A stretch of 64,000 bases of DNA from Cardiocondyla obscurior. Its lineage: Eukaryota > Arthropoda > Insecta > Hymenoptera > Formicidae. Made by a program: the position numbers and the translations under genes. Positions 40,701 to 55,700 of this stretch are shown here, piece by piece (the first letter of the stretch is position 1; every line of letters starts with the position of its first letter). The notes beneath the pieces were generated by a model. That model made no database searches and was not told the DNA's origin. It worked only from the letters and a program-made list of their open reading frames with translations. The stretch spans positions 6,697,593 to 6,761,592 of the forward strand of contig NC_091868.1 in assembly GCF_019399895.1 (NCBI RefSeq), written 5' to 3'.

Positions 40701-43700
40701 TCGTTTTTCTATCAAATGCATTAAACTCAGAATTCGAATTTAAAAGGAGAAATTGAAGCAAAGAATTGTGATATAAAATATTAAGTTTTTTTTTTTTTTT
40801 AGATAACTTTAATAACATTACGAAAATGTTTGCAAGAATATAATTTATTACTAACTTGACACAAATAAAATCATCGTTTATAAAAAAAAAGGCCATACGC
40901 CCGCGCATCCACAGTATAAAAATATGATTTTGGAAATTCACATAAATTACATAATATTATCATGATAAAGACGTAATGTAACGGGAGAATTTATTCCCCT
41001 GCGTTGGCTAATGCAACATTTTAAACTGGCCAACGTAGCATGGTGTTTCAAGGGACTCGCAATTAATTCCTCGCGTAATTGATATACGAATCCGTAACTT
41101 CTCTCACGCGAGGGTATTTTGCCTCGCAGTTTTTTTACTTCACTTCTCCGAAGCGGTAAATGCAATATGTTTGTCCTACATAATGAAATCGTGGCGTATG
41201 CTAATATTTGATCGCATTAATTATTCAATATTGTAATAAATTGTTTGCGTTAGGATCCTTGTTACGTTATACACTACGTAATTGCGTGATGGCTCAACTG
41301 TATTCTCTTCGTTATGGAATTTTGTGATCAATATGTTTAATATTGCTTTACAAATCAGAGTTAATTCGTGCGCAAAATTGACAATCAATCGAGCGATTTT
41401 CCAATACGCTTCTTCGAGTGTTTACGATATTCGCAAACGGTAAAAAATTCACGTGCGTGTTCGTGCATGTACGCGGATATTAATAGAAACGTGGGAGGAT
41501 GTGAGAGCGCGACGTATGTCGAATAACGAATGATTCGCGACATCCCTTTCATCTGACAACGCGCGCGAATGTATTTCGAACAGTGACACGGGTAAAAACA
41601 TTTTATACATTAAAGGTTTTTCAGAAGCGCCGTGTTCGCTCGTTTTTTTTTTATTTATTTTTTTTTTTTTGCCATAACATTCTAGCAATCTAATGCGCCG
41701 GAAAGCAATCATAGAGTCGTGACTAATTATTATTTAATCGAATACATGCAAATTATAAAATTCAATCAAGTATAATATAAATCTGCATATCAATAAGTCT
41801 ACCTAAAAACGTGTATCATTAAACTTGTTAACGCCAACGAAATAGCATGTGGACATTATCAGCGAGATTCTGATCGATGATTGCGGTACGCAACCGCGTG
41901 AGAATTATTGACACTTAAATGAAACGTTCTGAAGCTCGTTTGGAAAAATATTAGAGATTTTAATACGCCCGACGTTGCGCCTGAAGTGGCTTTAAACCTA
42001 GTCTGTAGATCCTAGGCTGAATCGCTATAAAATCCCGTGCGAAGCGCAGGAGATCGTCGTGAGTCGCTTGAATGACTTGGACTCCTCCGAAGGACTTCCC
42101 TGCTGGATCCGTTCGACCTCTTGACACTCGCGTTCCCCAGCGGCCAGCTTAACGTTTTTTTATCTTATCAACAGGCGTCTTGGCCTTCTGACATTTGCGA
42201 TCAAACCCTTCGATAGGATCGCATAATCTGTTGACGTACAAAAATCGAGTGGTGCACTCGCGCGATGCAATAGACCGCTGCGATTCGTAATTTTGCGTAG
42301 ATATTATTTTGCGTAGGTACATTATTAATTTAAACGTTACATGATCTCGAAGTCTCTGAATGTACTTTTCAGATTTATTCTTGTCATTTACATCTCGTCA
42401 TTTATTCTTTACGATACAGCAACGTGATTTATAGACAATATCCGCTTGATACGTACTCTAAATTTGACGATTAAAATTAATTGGCAATCGGCCGCTATTT
42501 TTGCGGCATCGGAAAGCCTTCGGATCGATCCTCTTTCTTCCGTCGCCGATCCTGTCCATGCTCGGGCATATCTGGCCTCCAAAAACTGACCCAGATCACA
42601 CGTGTGGTCACGCGTCGATCCACTCGATCCTAAGCCCGGGCATATTCTTTCGCCCCTCGCCCCTACCATCGTCTGACCCAAGTCAGCCACCCGGCTCGGC
42701 TTGACTTCGGTGTATTGGGTTTCACGTGGAGTTACACGTACGCGCAGTCGTGCGTGCAGCTAACAAGACGCTCTTCAACGTAGATGGGTCGTCTTCGTGT
42801 AGTTAGGTATACCGCCCGCGGGTGATTTGCGCTAATTTCACTTCCCACCGTGCCCCGCCGCCGCCGTGGACAACCACCCGCGGTCGGTTTTCCGAACGTT
42901 TTTGCCACCGTGTTTATTACACGTCGATACCGGTCCCCCTCTCGTCTATTTTCGCGATCCGCGCGTCTAACTCGCGTCTGCAAAACCGTGCGGTACGTGA
43001 CGTGTCTCTCGGCTATACATATATCGTTCACTTAAGAGAAAATTGATTCGTTGAATTGTTTCTCCTCTAACGAGCAGACAAGTTCCTATTAATTGAATCG
43101 ATGGAAGATCTCAGAAACTGCCGAGCGGAAGAATAATAAGAAAAAAATTAAGGAAAAAATAATTGTAAAATATCAGATGTGAAATATCTGTGAAACGTAA
43201 AGTGCTACTACTCTATTGTTGGATTTCCTCAAATGATTGCCGATTGTCTGTCTCTCGCTCGCTTGGCGATCTCAAAATACGAGCGAAAAGAACCTCTTTC
43301 ACTTAGCCGATAATCGAACAGTTAATGCGGACGAGAGGCACCAAAACGGGGTCACGAAACACCTTTGGCAGACGGCGGTATCTCGTATACACGTTCGATA
43401 ATGAGCGGAGTAACGACTAGTTAGCGGCCGTGTTGCTTTAATTGCGATATCGCATTGCGCGGCGTGGCGGCGTAAATTTAAACAGATGCGGTGCAACAAT
43501 ATGTGGCCGCCGATAGTGTCTTTATCGCGCGATCGTACAACCTTTGAGAATTTTATGTGCCCCACGATTGGGTTCTAACGGTGCCTCGAATTAGATTCGC
43601 TTCGCTTAGAAGTTGGTCGATAATTTCGCGATTATTCGCTGCGCTGCGACATATCCAATCATTACGGGCGGTTTCGCGTGGCTTGGTTAGCGAAGGGAGA

Positions 43701-46700
43701 GTTACGCGAGATATCGTTGAATGCAAAATGTCCACATATATCGAGAAAGTAATTTAATACCGAAAGCGCAGTGCCGCGTCGATGGCATCGATATACCGTA
43801 AGCATTACCGTCCTCCGCACGCGGAAGGCACCTTTAGGCGATGTTTTCGAACGATATAACGAGGCTCCAGTCGACAATCGGCCCTCGAAAGTGGAAGGTA
43901 AATACCGAAGGGAGTACGCCGTGACAACGATAACGGCGACGGCAATACGAAACCACCTCGGTTATCGGAAACTGGCGCCGAGTACCTTACCTCTTGCAAC
44001 TGCATCGCGGGGGTGTACGCATCTCACCCCGAATGCACCTGCGTACGGTATATCGGCTGCTACACGCGAAACACGTACGTGTGCGTAAAGCTTGGTTTAT
44101 AGTTTCAGAAATGCCTCGTCAGTAATATTGTAAATATTTCACGTAGACTGACTGCACTAACATGATTTATGTAGACCTTGTTGGGAATATATCATCGCGG
44201 CAGGGTAAAAGGTAATGGCGCTATTCAGCATTACATTTGTTAAAATTATCTACCAATTTTATCTAACAATTGTTACGTATATTAATTTGTCATTTATTAA
44301 TTTTGATTGAAGTAGAGTTTCACGCATGAATTAATTTTAGAATTTATTCTTTTTTCTTCTTTATGGGCGATCGTTCTGTGATTTTTATTTTATTTTACGG
44401 TTACATTTCTGTGTATTCTGTTGAAAAATTGTTTTTTTTTTTTCCCTTGATAAATATGTAAATCCACATAAAATATCCTCGGTAAAATGAAAACATTCGT
44501 GGAATAAAAATATCAAGCGGCGTGCTCTTATCGTATTTCATCCGAATCCGAGTGTATTTCTACGAAGGCATTTCTCGAGAACGCTGCTAATTGCCTCCAT
44601 TGGCACGGCTGTTTATTTTCCCCGTTAGACTACAGTAAAATACTAGTGATGTATAACGATGGGCGGCCCCGCTTGAACGGGAGCTTCAGCGAAATCAGGA
44701 GGAAGCGGATTAAGTCGCGCGCGCTTAAAACTGAGAGCTGTCGTCGTGGCCCAGTAGTGGAAATCCTTCTTAAGCCGATCGAGATGCTCCGGTATCATTA
44801 GAGAAGCTATTCGAGGCTTGCACATGCACTCCCTTTGTCCTCGTTCCCCTGTCCGACGGCGACTTCTCGTCGGAAAAGGGTACGCTTCTCGCGTCGAAGA
44901 CAATGCCGTGGCTGCGTATCGCGCATCATATTTCACGGTCGTTCCTTTTTTGCGTTCGCCGCGCGTGTTCCCTTCGCTTCGAGGCCCGATGGCTACAAAA
45001 ATTCTCAAGGGACCACCGTGGTACCGAATCTGCGGCCCTCCCGCGACGCCGAATGTTGACAATACGACGTCTGTAAAGTTGGCTCCCTAGTTCTGTCCCT
45101 TCAAATAGGGCTCGACACCTTCGGACATTTTTCAAATCTATAAAGATAAAAATTATTATTTGGAAAATTAATTTTTTTTTTTTTTAGAGTTTTGGTTCTT
45201 CCCCGAAAAGTTTCTTCGATATGTCGTATGACATTTCGAGCTGAGATAAAAATCGATGGGGTTCTGGTTCTTCAAAGGGCCGCTCTTTTACACGAGGGCA
45301 TATTACTTTTATTCGACGAGCGCGCGGTAGGTCAACGTAATTTTTACGATCCGCTGTAATTGCGAGGCAAGTGCCGTTTGTTTCTAACACCGGCGTAAAA
45401 GTTACAATGTGCAGCCGCGTTTGGGGACGCTGTATTAGCGTTGGGGAGAGCTGTATTAATATATGACACCGTTAAACCCGTCACACGACCCGCAATTGTT
45501 TCGTCTGAGCACGTACTATTAGATGAGAATTTGTCCATTGGCCTTATAATACGATAATTTAATGACGCTATTGCGATAACGGTGTCGCGCAACGATTCTC
45601 GGAGTATCTTTATTGATTTCGTTGGATGACGACGCAGTAGAATGCATTTCCCTCGCGTCGTCGAGCGCAAAACGATAATGCACCGTGTGAAATAATTTGC
45701 GCACATTAGTCGTTTGTAAATTGAATTTCATTACTATTATATTTTTGTTTTAAAAAAATGTATTTATATCTTATTTTACACTTATCAAATTTTAATTGCG
45801 CGGTTTAATCACGGTGTTAAATAATCTCATTCTAAGAACAAAGAGCCAGCAGCAGTATTTCTTTTAACGTGAATTATCGAGGCCCCTTGACTTTATGGTG
45901 GCGTATCTGGTCGCGATTGACGTTCCGTGGTCGGCTTTAATGGGAGGATTCTGGTCGGGTTTTGCAAAGCTGGGGTCGAGGCGTGGTGCGGCTTCTTGCC
46001 ACTGATCAATTTTTCACATTCCTACGCCATTGAGTACAAGACCGGCATTGTTTGTTGTAAGTGCGAGATACGCGACGACGAGTCGCGGCGATAGGGGAAG
46101 TCGTAACGGGTCGCGGATACGCGGCTCGTAGCTCGTACTTTGTAGGCTCTCTTGTTGGAGCGATCGATCGCCGATACTTCGGCGAGAGCGTATTTGCATT
46201 GTGAGAGCTACGCCGCGAAGCGCGATTTGCGATTGCCAAGCCGCTGATAAGCGCGAAATCTACATCGATGCGCCTTCAAGTACGGAGAAAAAGACCGTTA
46301 CGGAAGCAAATTGATACAGAGAATTCAGGGTGTCGATTAAGTCGCGAGAAACTAGATGATATCGTTGCTTTGTATCTACGAAAGAAATGTATGAATGTAA
46401 CTGTCATCTATCAAGACTCCTCTTTTGAGAATTGAAATGTGTCTTTCGCTTTCCGCGACGCAAAAACTATTTTATTTATTCGATCAATAACTCGTGCCAA
46501 AAAAAAAAATTTAATTTACGTAGAAAATTATAATTATTCACATATAACATATATATGTTTTTATTTCATTGTCAGGCAGCTACGGCTTAACAAAGAATTT
46601 AACTCAATAAAACGCAAGCCGTTATCGAGATAGCGTGGCTTCGAGAAGATCATTTTATGGTCCAGTTCTCTGGATAGATAGAACAGCTCGGGCTCGGGCT

Positions 46701-49700
46701 TAACAGCAAGTCGTATCTACGGGGAAGAGATGCGTAATGAACGGGTGACGCGAGTCCGCTCCCGGTCGCGACGCAGACAAAAATCAGAATTCCTCGTTTC
46801 TTAATCCGGCTGCGATCTCTCGCTGGACCTCGCCGCGAGAGGTCCCGCGGTAAGACGAGGACGCGTGTAGCGCTGATCGCGAAATGTATGCCGCCCCCGA
46901 TTGCGAGCGTGTCGCGTGCATGGATACAGCCGAGATAGCGCGTTTTTCTCATCTCTCGCGGAAAGTATGTACACGCGCAATCCGTCGTGCGTTACCGCTG
47001 TGCAACAGCGACGGGCGGTCCGAGTCTTCTCACCCCGCGTGGCGGTCTCCTTCTCCTCTTCTCTTCTCTTCTCTCTCTGGCCGGCGCGGCGGCGGCGACT
47101 CGGAATCTAATGATTAATTAAGCTTTCCGAGAAAACGCAACAAGTGAAACGTTATTAACGCTTGGTGGCACAGTTTATCCGGATCAACGGCAGTCGGAGT
47201 TCCTCCCCTTCGCCCCTTTGTGTGTGATCTCGACTCGTACGCACTTCCTGCTCGCGCGCGAGCACCTTGAGACTTGACTTCTAACTCAATTGATGCAAAT
47301 CAAGCAGAGCGGAATAATTTTCTGCTTCGAGCGAGTTCTCGTTTCCTTCAATTTATGAGCACGCGCGCCCAGAGACGGGAATGAGAATTTTTTTATCCCT
47401 CGTGAAAATACGCGACATATAATTTTAATTACGCGCTTATTAAATACTATCATCAGCTCGTCTTTGCTAGGAGTAATTAAATTTTATGTACGATTAAGGC
47501 TTAATTTTAAGGATCGCACGCGAGGGAAGGGAACATCTCGTTCCTCGAGGTTTTCGTTTTAACGAGATATTACGCGACGTGTACTCTGTAATTAAATCTT
47601 TATTCATTTCGAGGCTGGAAGCGTCTTGGCGTAATCCGGATGTAAAATATTTAAGTCAAATGTTTAACCAGGAGATTCTCCTTAAACTCGGAGTTTGCAT
47701 CTTGTCGCAACTTTTCGACTGCATTCGCAGCGTTACGACGCGGCGCGTCAAAGGCTGTCGCCATCTGCGTTTCGCGTCGGTTTCGCCTCCTCCTTCCGAT
47801 ATTTTTAAATTTTGCACTCTTTTCAGTAATTTTCGCGGAAAGATGATAAGACGGCTACGCACATCAGAGCGCTCCGCGCAACCTATCATCGACGTATGCG
47901 TTTTCTATTTGTCTGTATACGTTTTCCAGCTCGCAGGCGCCGTTTAGCTCTTGAATAATTAAGCGTAGAGAAGAAGCGACAAGTCGGTCGCGGTTCTTGC
48001 GCCCATGAAAGAGCATCTGCCGTTTTCTTCATCGCGAACATCGCTCATTCTCGCACTTCTCCGTTTCTCCAAATTAGAAGAGAGGAATTCGGTATTCGAA
48101 TGCGTGCCAAACGTTCGCTTTAAAGCCGCTTTTGACGCATCTTACGGATTTATCTGCCGTTACGTAACACCAATTGAGTAGATCAGGCGTACATTGCGAT
48201 TTTGATTACGCTCTTTTATTATTTTTCCTTTTCTTTTTGCGAACGGTGTTTGTAAATCCGTGAACGCTCCTAAGCTAATCCGTCAGCCGAAAAAAATGTG
48301 GCTTCCGGGGACGTGATGCGCAATCGTTATCCCGCGTGTAGCAACGGATGCTGAGATTGCATGTCGGGCTTGATCTCGGGATACACGCGGGGAGGTAGAA
48401 GCGACTGCACCCTGATGGGAAAAATTGGGACGTGCGCATGGTGTAGTTTGATCGAAGCGAGATAAATCAGCGCGAATCGGCTATATCGATTGCCAGGATC
48501 TACGTGGTCAAGCTACATTAATGATCACGCCAACGGAAGCAACATGTTGTCTGAGGCCTGTCAACGAGAAATACGCTTTCTCGGCTACGCGATAGCTTAA
48601 CTTCGTGTCGTAGATATTAAGTAAGTCGCACTTTTCTTTTTTACAAAAGAAATATGTAACATAATATTTAAAATATTTTTTTCTCGTTGATTTCTGAGTA
48701 AAAAAAAAAAAAGGGGGGGAAAGCTGTTATCTAATTACACGTTGTGAACACATATTTTTACTACATTAGTTTATAAGTTATTTATTGAAAGGAGCATTTT
48801 CAGCAGAAAGTGATTTATTAAAGCGTGAAAGATTGAACAAGATTTATCGACTAACGTTTTCGGTTTAAATTCATTAACGCTGTACATCTACGAAAGCGCG
48901 CGTTAGTAGTTCAATGAAGATTAAGATCGCATTCTTGAAATTTCTAACTCAATGAAGGCGAGAGGGCGATGCTGCTGACGATAAAGGAGTAATTGCCCCG
49001 CTCGCCGTGAATGGTTTTCGGTCACGAAAGTGTAGATCAGCCTCGCCATTGCACTCGTCGATCTTCGTATTTACACAATGGATCGATTTATGCGCCCGCT
49101 TCTATCTCTGTTGCAGATCGATTTTAGCCCTGATGGTGCTGAGCACGGCCGCCGTCTCGTCCTCGCATATGCCCGACAAGTATCCCATAGAGGTAAGTCT
49201 TTACAGGAGCGAGTAATTTTATTTATCTTACGACCTAGCTGCCAGGAAAAAATCGGAAAATACTTTCGCTAAATTAAATTAAAGAAAAAAAAAAAAAAAA
49301 TAGCTCATATCTTTGTTCCAAGCCCTTTGCAATTTGTTCGGGGAACAATTTTATTTTATTGATAAAGTGGCAAGTGACAGAATTGATTCTGCAGCGCGCG
49401 TTCGACGACGGGCCAGTTATGCCAGTTAGTGGCCCTTCACTCGGAACCGATGTCACCGATTAAGCGTCAACGAATAATTACGTTCGCGACTGGACTCGAC
49501 TCGATCGGTCCATGCCAGTGATCCCGGCTCGCCTCTCCGAGGACAGTCCACGTCGCGCCGCGATGCATATTAATTCGATCCACTTGCGGGAGTTAATGCA
49601 CAATTAAGTGGTCGTCGTGCCGGGTGGCGCTGCGCCGAAGCGAGGGTAATTAATTGACACCGAGAGGAGGTCCCTAAATTACACTGGGCGCAGGGGAGCA

Positions 49701-52700
49701 AGGCCACGTGGCGCGCGACACGAGATCGAGTCGTAAACACGGTCCTCGTGCTGTGCAACCACTGCCGCCGCCACTTTATAATTACACTTAAGTCCGTTTG
49801 TTCTGGAAAACGTTGCGGCATTACGAGCGACACGAAAATAGACGACCTAGAAAAGCGATGTTGACGAAGACTCGAAGTCTCACCTGCGTCCTTCGCCGCG
49901 AGCTTGCGTTTGACGTCAAGGCCGTCTTCGTAACGATTACCGGGCATTTCCGAACTTGCTTTATTAAGAAACTGTTATTGTCGTATAAATAACGTTATTA
50001 ATTAACAAGGAAGAAATTTAATACGATTTTCGGTAAACTTCCGGTTGAAATCTTCTAAGATATATGCGAAGCACCGTCCGCTTCTCTCCGCAAAGTACTA
50101 TCGTTACACAATTTTGTTCTCGATGGAGTTCCATTATATCGTGTACCGTGAACGTCTTCTCATGTAATTCGGTACGTATCTCCCTCTTTGTACGGGGGTT
50201 TATGCCGTATAAACGCCGTGATTAACGTACCGGAGTTAATGCCAGGCATTAAGGAAATATTAGTCTGTTACACTTGGGATTAACGTCTTGCAAAAAAAAA
50301 AAAAGCAACCCAGAGTCCCGTCGTTCGAATTCCAAATTTGCCGTGGCGCACAGTATTTACGTAACGTGTAACTTGCCCGTGCCGCGTGTTTGTTCTTTCG
50401 CGAATACGGAAGTCTTTGGTCGGTTCGTCGAAATAGAAATCCTAAACGGCGCACAGAGAGAGCCCGGCGTAAACGTGGGCGGAACAAAAGTTGCATTTAA
50501 GAGGCCTGTCGAGATTTAACGGTTTGTTATTCGTCTCGCGGTGGGTTCGGCGAAATTGACAATTTGTATTCCAGGCCCGAGATATTGTGCGCGAAGTAGC
50601 GGGAGATGCCGGGACTCAGCGCGCTTGATTAATTAGACGTGCGCGATCGAAGGGAGGATCGGACGTGAAGTATGAAGCGCCGGCAAGTCTTTACGTGAGA
50701 ACGTCGTGCCTTTCTTCCCGGTAGAACGACGCTACCTTTAGCGCACTTCCGGCAGAAGTTAATGCAACGGGTAGCCCGTGGTGCGCGGAGATAGATCGAC
50801 CACCGTAAATTCACCGCATCGTGTGTGCAATACGGTAATCGATCCTTCGTTTAATTAATCACGACAAGAGTCCGCGATACCGAAATGCATGCGATCTAAT
50901 TGGAATCTCGTTCGCGGTAGCGATATTAATTATCGAACAAACAGTTTGTGCTCTATGATGTCGGCGTGTGATTAACAAGAACAGAATACCAGCCGCGCGT
51001 ACTATCTGCCTCATCGTTTAATTACTAGTTACCTGCTCTGATATTTTATTTTTTGCGGCATTATAGTCTGCTGTTCGCGCAGTTATTTGTTATGAAATAT
51101 GATACGAACGGGACGATAACTAAAAGCTGAAAAGTTAACGTTTTGCCAAAGAGCTCACGATTGATAGAATTGATAGAACGCTGTTGAATTTTTTAGGTGT
51201 ATCATATGTTACAAGAAAGAACGCAGTTTGGAATTAGCCATGACAACAGAATAAGAGGAACTTGGGGCACGTGGAGCTCATGGAGCGAGTGTTCCAGATC
51301 TTGCGGCACCGGCATTCAATCTCAATTTCGAGAATGCGTTCCACGGTGAGTGCATTGAAACATTTTTCTTTTTTTTTTTAAGTAGCGTGACGCATAAAAC
51401 AAAACATAATTTTATTACATATTTTTAAATAAATACTCGAAAAAGTTATCTCGACGTTTTATTAATACGACAAATTAATGTAGCGTCATATTTAATGTTT
51501 TTTTTTTTTTTTTACATATATTTATTTAAACTTGCATTAAAGAGTGCAACACATTTTTTTCAGTTTTCGTCGTCTCATATTTTTTAAAGAGTAAAGACGC
51601 AAAATAAAAGCGCGATAGGGGTTCGTTCGTTGAACATAAAAACGAAGCGTTCTGTGACACGTTGCCGCTCGAATATCTTCACGCTCGATTAATGATTTCC
51701 ACACCTCGCTTCACCTTTGTCCTCGCGGCGCGGAGGGCACGATCTTCCGCGGGAGGTCGCGGTGAGGATCGGTAATCGGCGGGCGTCGCGGTTCCATCGC
51801 GAGAATGCAAAGCACCTTACGATAATGCGCAGTTGATCCTAACAATAATCACATGCCTCGCGGTACCGTTAGGCACCTCACGCAATTTGGATCATAAACT
51901 CCCGCCAGACGAGAGTCGCTGCATAGCAGCGGTGGAACTTTGGACCTCGTGCGTGAATACGCTATTTCTATTCCTCAACCCATCGATTGATCGATCACCC
52001 AACTATCTCTTCGGTTCTTTCGCGTTCATCGAGAATATAAAGGGTGTCTTAAATTCGTCGGTGTCTCTCGCTACAAAGACGTAGTCGGTTTGATTTTTCA
52101 GACAGCGTGTCGTGAGTTGCCTCGATAGATAACAAACATAATTATGGAACGTTTCATATTACATAATTTATTTACAACTTGAAAGTAATAAATCTTTTTA
52201 AAATATGGAGACTCATATTTCATTTAAGGTTACACGCATATATTTTAATATAATACGTCTAGTATTTAAAGACTAAAGAAGTATGTAAAATTCAAGTAAA
52301 GCATGAATAATTTAGAACTTGCCTCAAGATGAAAGAGACTTTAGCGAACAAATTCCGTACACCATGTGTGTTCTGTCTGGCTAGCTATAAAGCAGCGTGC
52401 AAATTACGGATCAGTAGCATAAGAAGATTATACACCGGCAGACCGACGACTCCTGCGAGCTTCTCCCGGGGGCAGAAACGTGTTGTTATCGCCACTGACA
52501 TTTACACCTTCGTAACGCTACCTCGAGCCGTTACGTGACTCGCAATGTGAATCTCCGCGAGTTCGCTATTGGAGTAAATACAAAGTAGTAGTCGGTAGCA
52601 GTATCTCGCAATTGCAAATCGAATCTAATGGCGAATTTATCTTCGACAGTGGCTACACGGAGGTTCCGATTAACATCGAATTAATTATACCTTGTTCCGT

Positions 52701-55700
52701 TATAATTAAATTACAATAACGATGTTAATTATTATCATTAATTTATAGGTACAATAATAATTTGACAAAGCATGCCGTGCAAAAAAAAAAAAAAAGAAAA
52801 ATGTAAATTTAATTTATCTCATTTAATTTTACGTAAATCAAAAACTATGCTGCGTCGATCGAACAGTCTCTCAGTCTAATAAGCGGTGCAATTATGGTAC
52901 TTGCTTCGGTACAGCAACAATGATTAAATAAGGCGTAGAGATATGCTTTTTTTTTTATCTTTATAACGCGCGTTCTCTCCCGTTCTCTCTCTGGTCTTAA
53001 AATTAACGTGACGTTCTGCACTTCTCAAAAGCGATGCTTATGCACTCGGCGCTAAAAATCAAGATATATCGCGCACTACTCGCGCGAGTCAATGGGTAAG
53101 CTAATGCGAGCGATTCGTTCCAGGAGACTGTTGAGGAGGCGAAGTATTATCTCGGAGAACGGTACGAGCAGCGTCAGGCCCATTTGTATCGGCACATACA
53201 AGCGCTACCACACGTGCAACACGCAGGTAAGTCAAAGAACTCTTCGCCGCGTTATCGATTAGAATTACGAACAGCTCCCTCAAGAATCAAGTTCTCAAGT
53301 TTGACGATAAACTCCGTGTCGATTCTAATATTTATTTAAATCGATAAAAAATTTAATCAATAATTAGTTGAATTATTCAGAGACATAAATTAATTCCGGC
53401 GGTATCTTTTCAACAACTTCCACGATGCAACATTTATTCGTGGATATGTTTGATTTGCTTTCTAAATTCGTTGCTGTCCGTCAGTGTTCCACGTAAGCGT
53501 ATATCTCGCGGAAAGAGAATCTGCGATGCTGAAAAGCCACGCTGGGTGAAGAGATGCCCGGAATTTCTAGGAAAACCATGAAAGCGCGCGCAAAAGGCCA
53601 CCTTATTTTCAATGCGGTTTATCGTTGGGGTCTTAAACCAGCAATTACCCGTGCGAGAGCTCGTGTAAAAATCGCGTACGCGTTCGTGCGTGTGTCACTA
53701 CCTCCGCGATGCCGCATTAATCAACGCGGTGTGTCTATATCTACCTAGACCCGTGCGCGCCGCGAGGCACGCTTCTTGAGATTTTCCTCTCGGTGCGTCA
53801 CGAGTCTCGAACAAATCATTGCGCGAGCCAATTGAGAATGCGCACGACGACGATTTATATCTTTGGAACGTGTGCCTGTGTGCACGTGGCGTTGTTTAAA
53901 ATTTATAAGAATAATCACCACCTGCGAGACTAAAGACCGCGACGTAACGAATGGTTCTGGCTGGCGTCGCGAAGGGTGGAGGAAGGGTGAAAGGGCTTGC
54001 CCCGGTGTTGATTAGCTCTTGACGTAGCGAGGACCGCGTGATAAGATCTGTTTACGTCTCGGTCCCGGTCAGTGACGTTGACGTCTCGGCTGTGCTCTCC
54101 GCTCACGAGTACTCACATTTCGCATATGGGCTACCATCCAAAAAGAAAGAAAAAAAAAACGTTAATTCGTTCATTACGGAGCAGAGCGCGAGTCAACGTC
54201 GGGAATTTTAAGTGGTCTTTCTGAGTGAAAATTGCCAGGAAATTAAAAATCAATAGCGATACAGCGAAACGGGCTTGATGTTAGCTAAAAGATGCGGCTT
54301 CGTTATCCGTTATTACCCGGGGAAGAAAAACGGCGGGCCACGATGCGGGAATATTTATCTTCGAGCTCTCGATATCCGGAGACTACATTTCCGAGCTGTA
54401 TTCGCGATTCGCAAACACGCCCGGGTAAAGTAACCACCGTTTTCGTTGGCCGGCAATTAATAGTCTACCCGGAAATTGCAACGCGCACGTAGCGCACCCC
54501 ACACGTGCCGGAGTTCGCGTGTTTGCACGAATATATGGACTTCCTCTCGGACCCGCGCGGTGGGTCGGAATGCGAGAGCTTTTTTCCCTACCAAAGGCCG
54601 CAAATAATTTTACCTTTATTTACCCACGGTGCTTTGGGAAAAGCGCGATGTGCCGTAAAAAGCTCGATCGATCGCGTCTGTTATTTTCCCCGCCTTATTT
54701 CTCTGGAAAAATCCTAATTGTCTCTTTCTTAATGGTAACGCCGTCTTCCTCCCTCCTTCCATTTACCCCTTACTCGATCGATTCTTAATTACCGTAAGTT
54801 TAATTAATCCATTACGCGTTTGTGCAGGAATGTCCGAACTTCCCGGAAGACTTGCGGGCGGAACAGTGCGCCAAGTATAACGGGAGGAACTACAAGGGCC
54901 GCACTTACGTCTGGGTGCCCTTCGTAGACGGTAAGTCCGGAAATCGATTTGCTAATTTCCCCGATATTGTGAATCATTATCTCTGAGATATGTTCTTCAA
55001 TTAGTAATAATTACGCCGGGCGGAGGGGGATGCTCGTGCAAAATAAAGGAATTTTATACGGCGAGAGTTTTAATCGATCTCTTATACTTATCTTCTAACG
55101 ATGGAAAGAATTTCAACTTTTGAAAAATAATTTAAATACCGCCGAATAAGCTCGACTATAATGTAACTTTTATTTAATCAACTCTCTCATTATTATTGCG
55201 AATGCCCTCTCGAGTACCCAGCCACGATTGGCGCTTATTAATTAATTATGCCGAGCGATATTTCTTTTTACGATGCGCGGGGAGTTTCTCCGAGCTCCCT
55301 TCTTCGCCGGTGGCACGCCACTTTTACGAACTAACAAAGAGACGTTCCGCGACACCGAAACGAGCGAGTGACGTCGGCCGATCGGTGTTCGACCGATATA
55401 ACGATGACGTAGCGAACGGCCAGGCCTGGTGACCTAACTTCCGCCTGGCCTAATCGTGACTACTGTTGTTCCCCAGCGCCGAACTCCTGCGCGCTCAATT
55501 GCCGTGCAGTCGGCGAGCGTTTTTACGCAACGCTTGAACCGGCAGTAATGGACGGCACGCCCTGCGACGGTCCGAATCTTCGCGGACGCCCTGGCGGGAT
55601 CACGACGGAACGCAACGGCGAACGATGGCTCTGCGTCGCCGGACAATGCAAGGTATGAATAGCGCGGTACTTTAGGCGAGAGAACGACGCCGGAAATTAA

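Noticed and set aside
44643..45062. 139-codon minus-strand open frame inside intron 1
   Set aside because: No family motif, and the opposite strand is equally open. Likely chance.
49078..49272. Frame starting ATGGATCGATTTATG across exon 2
   Set aside because: It reads exon 2 in a different phase, lacks a signal peptide and does not join to TSR1.
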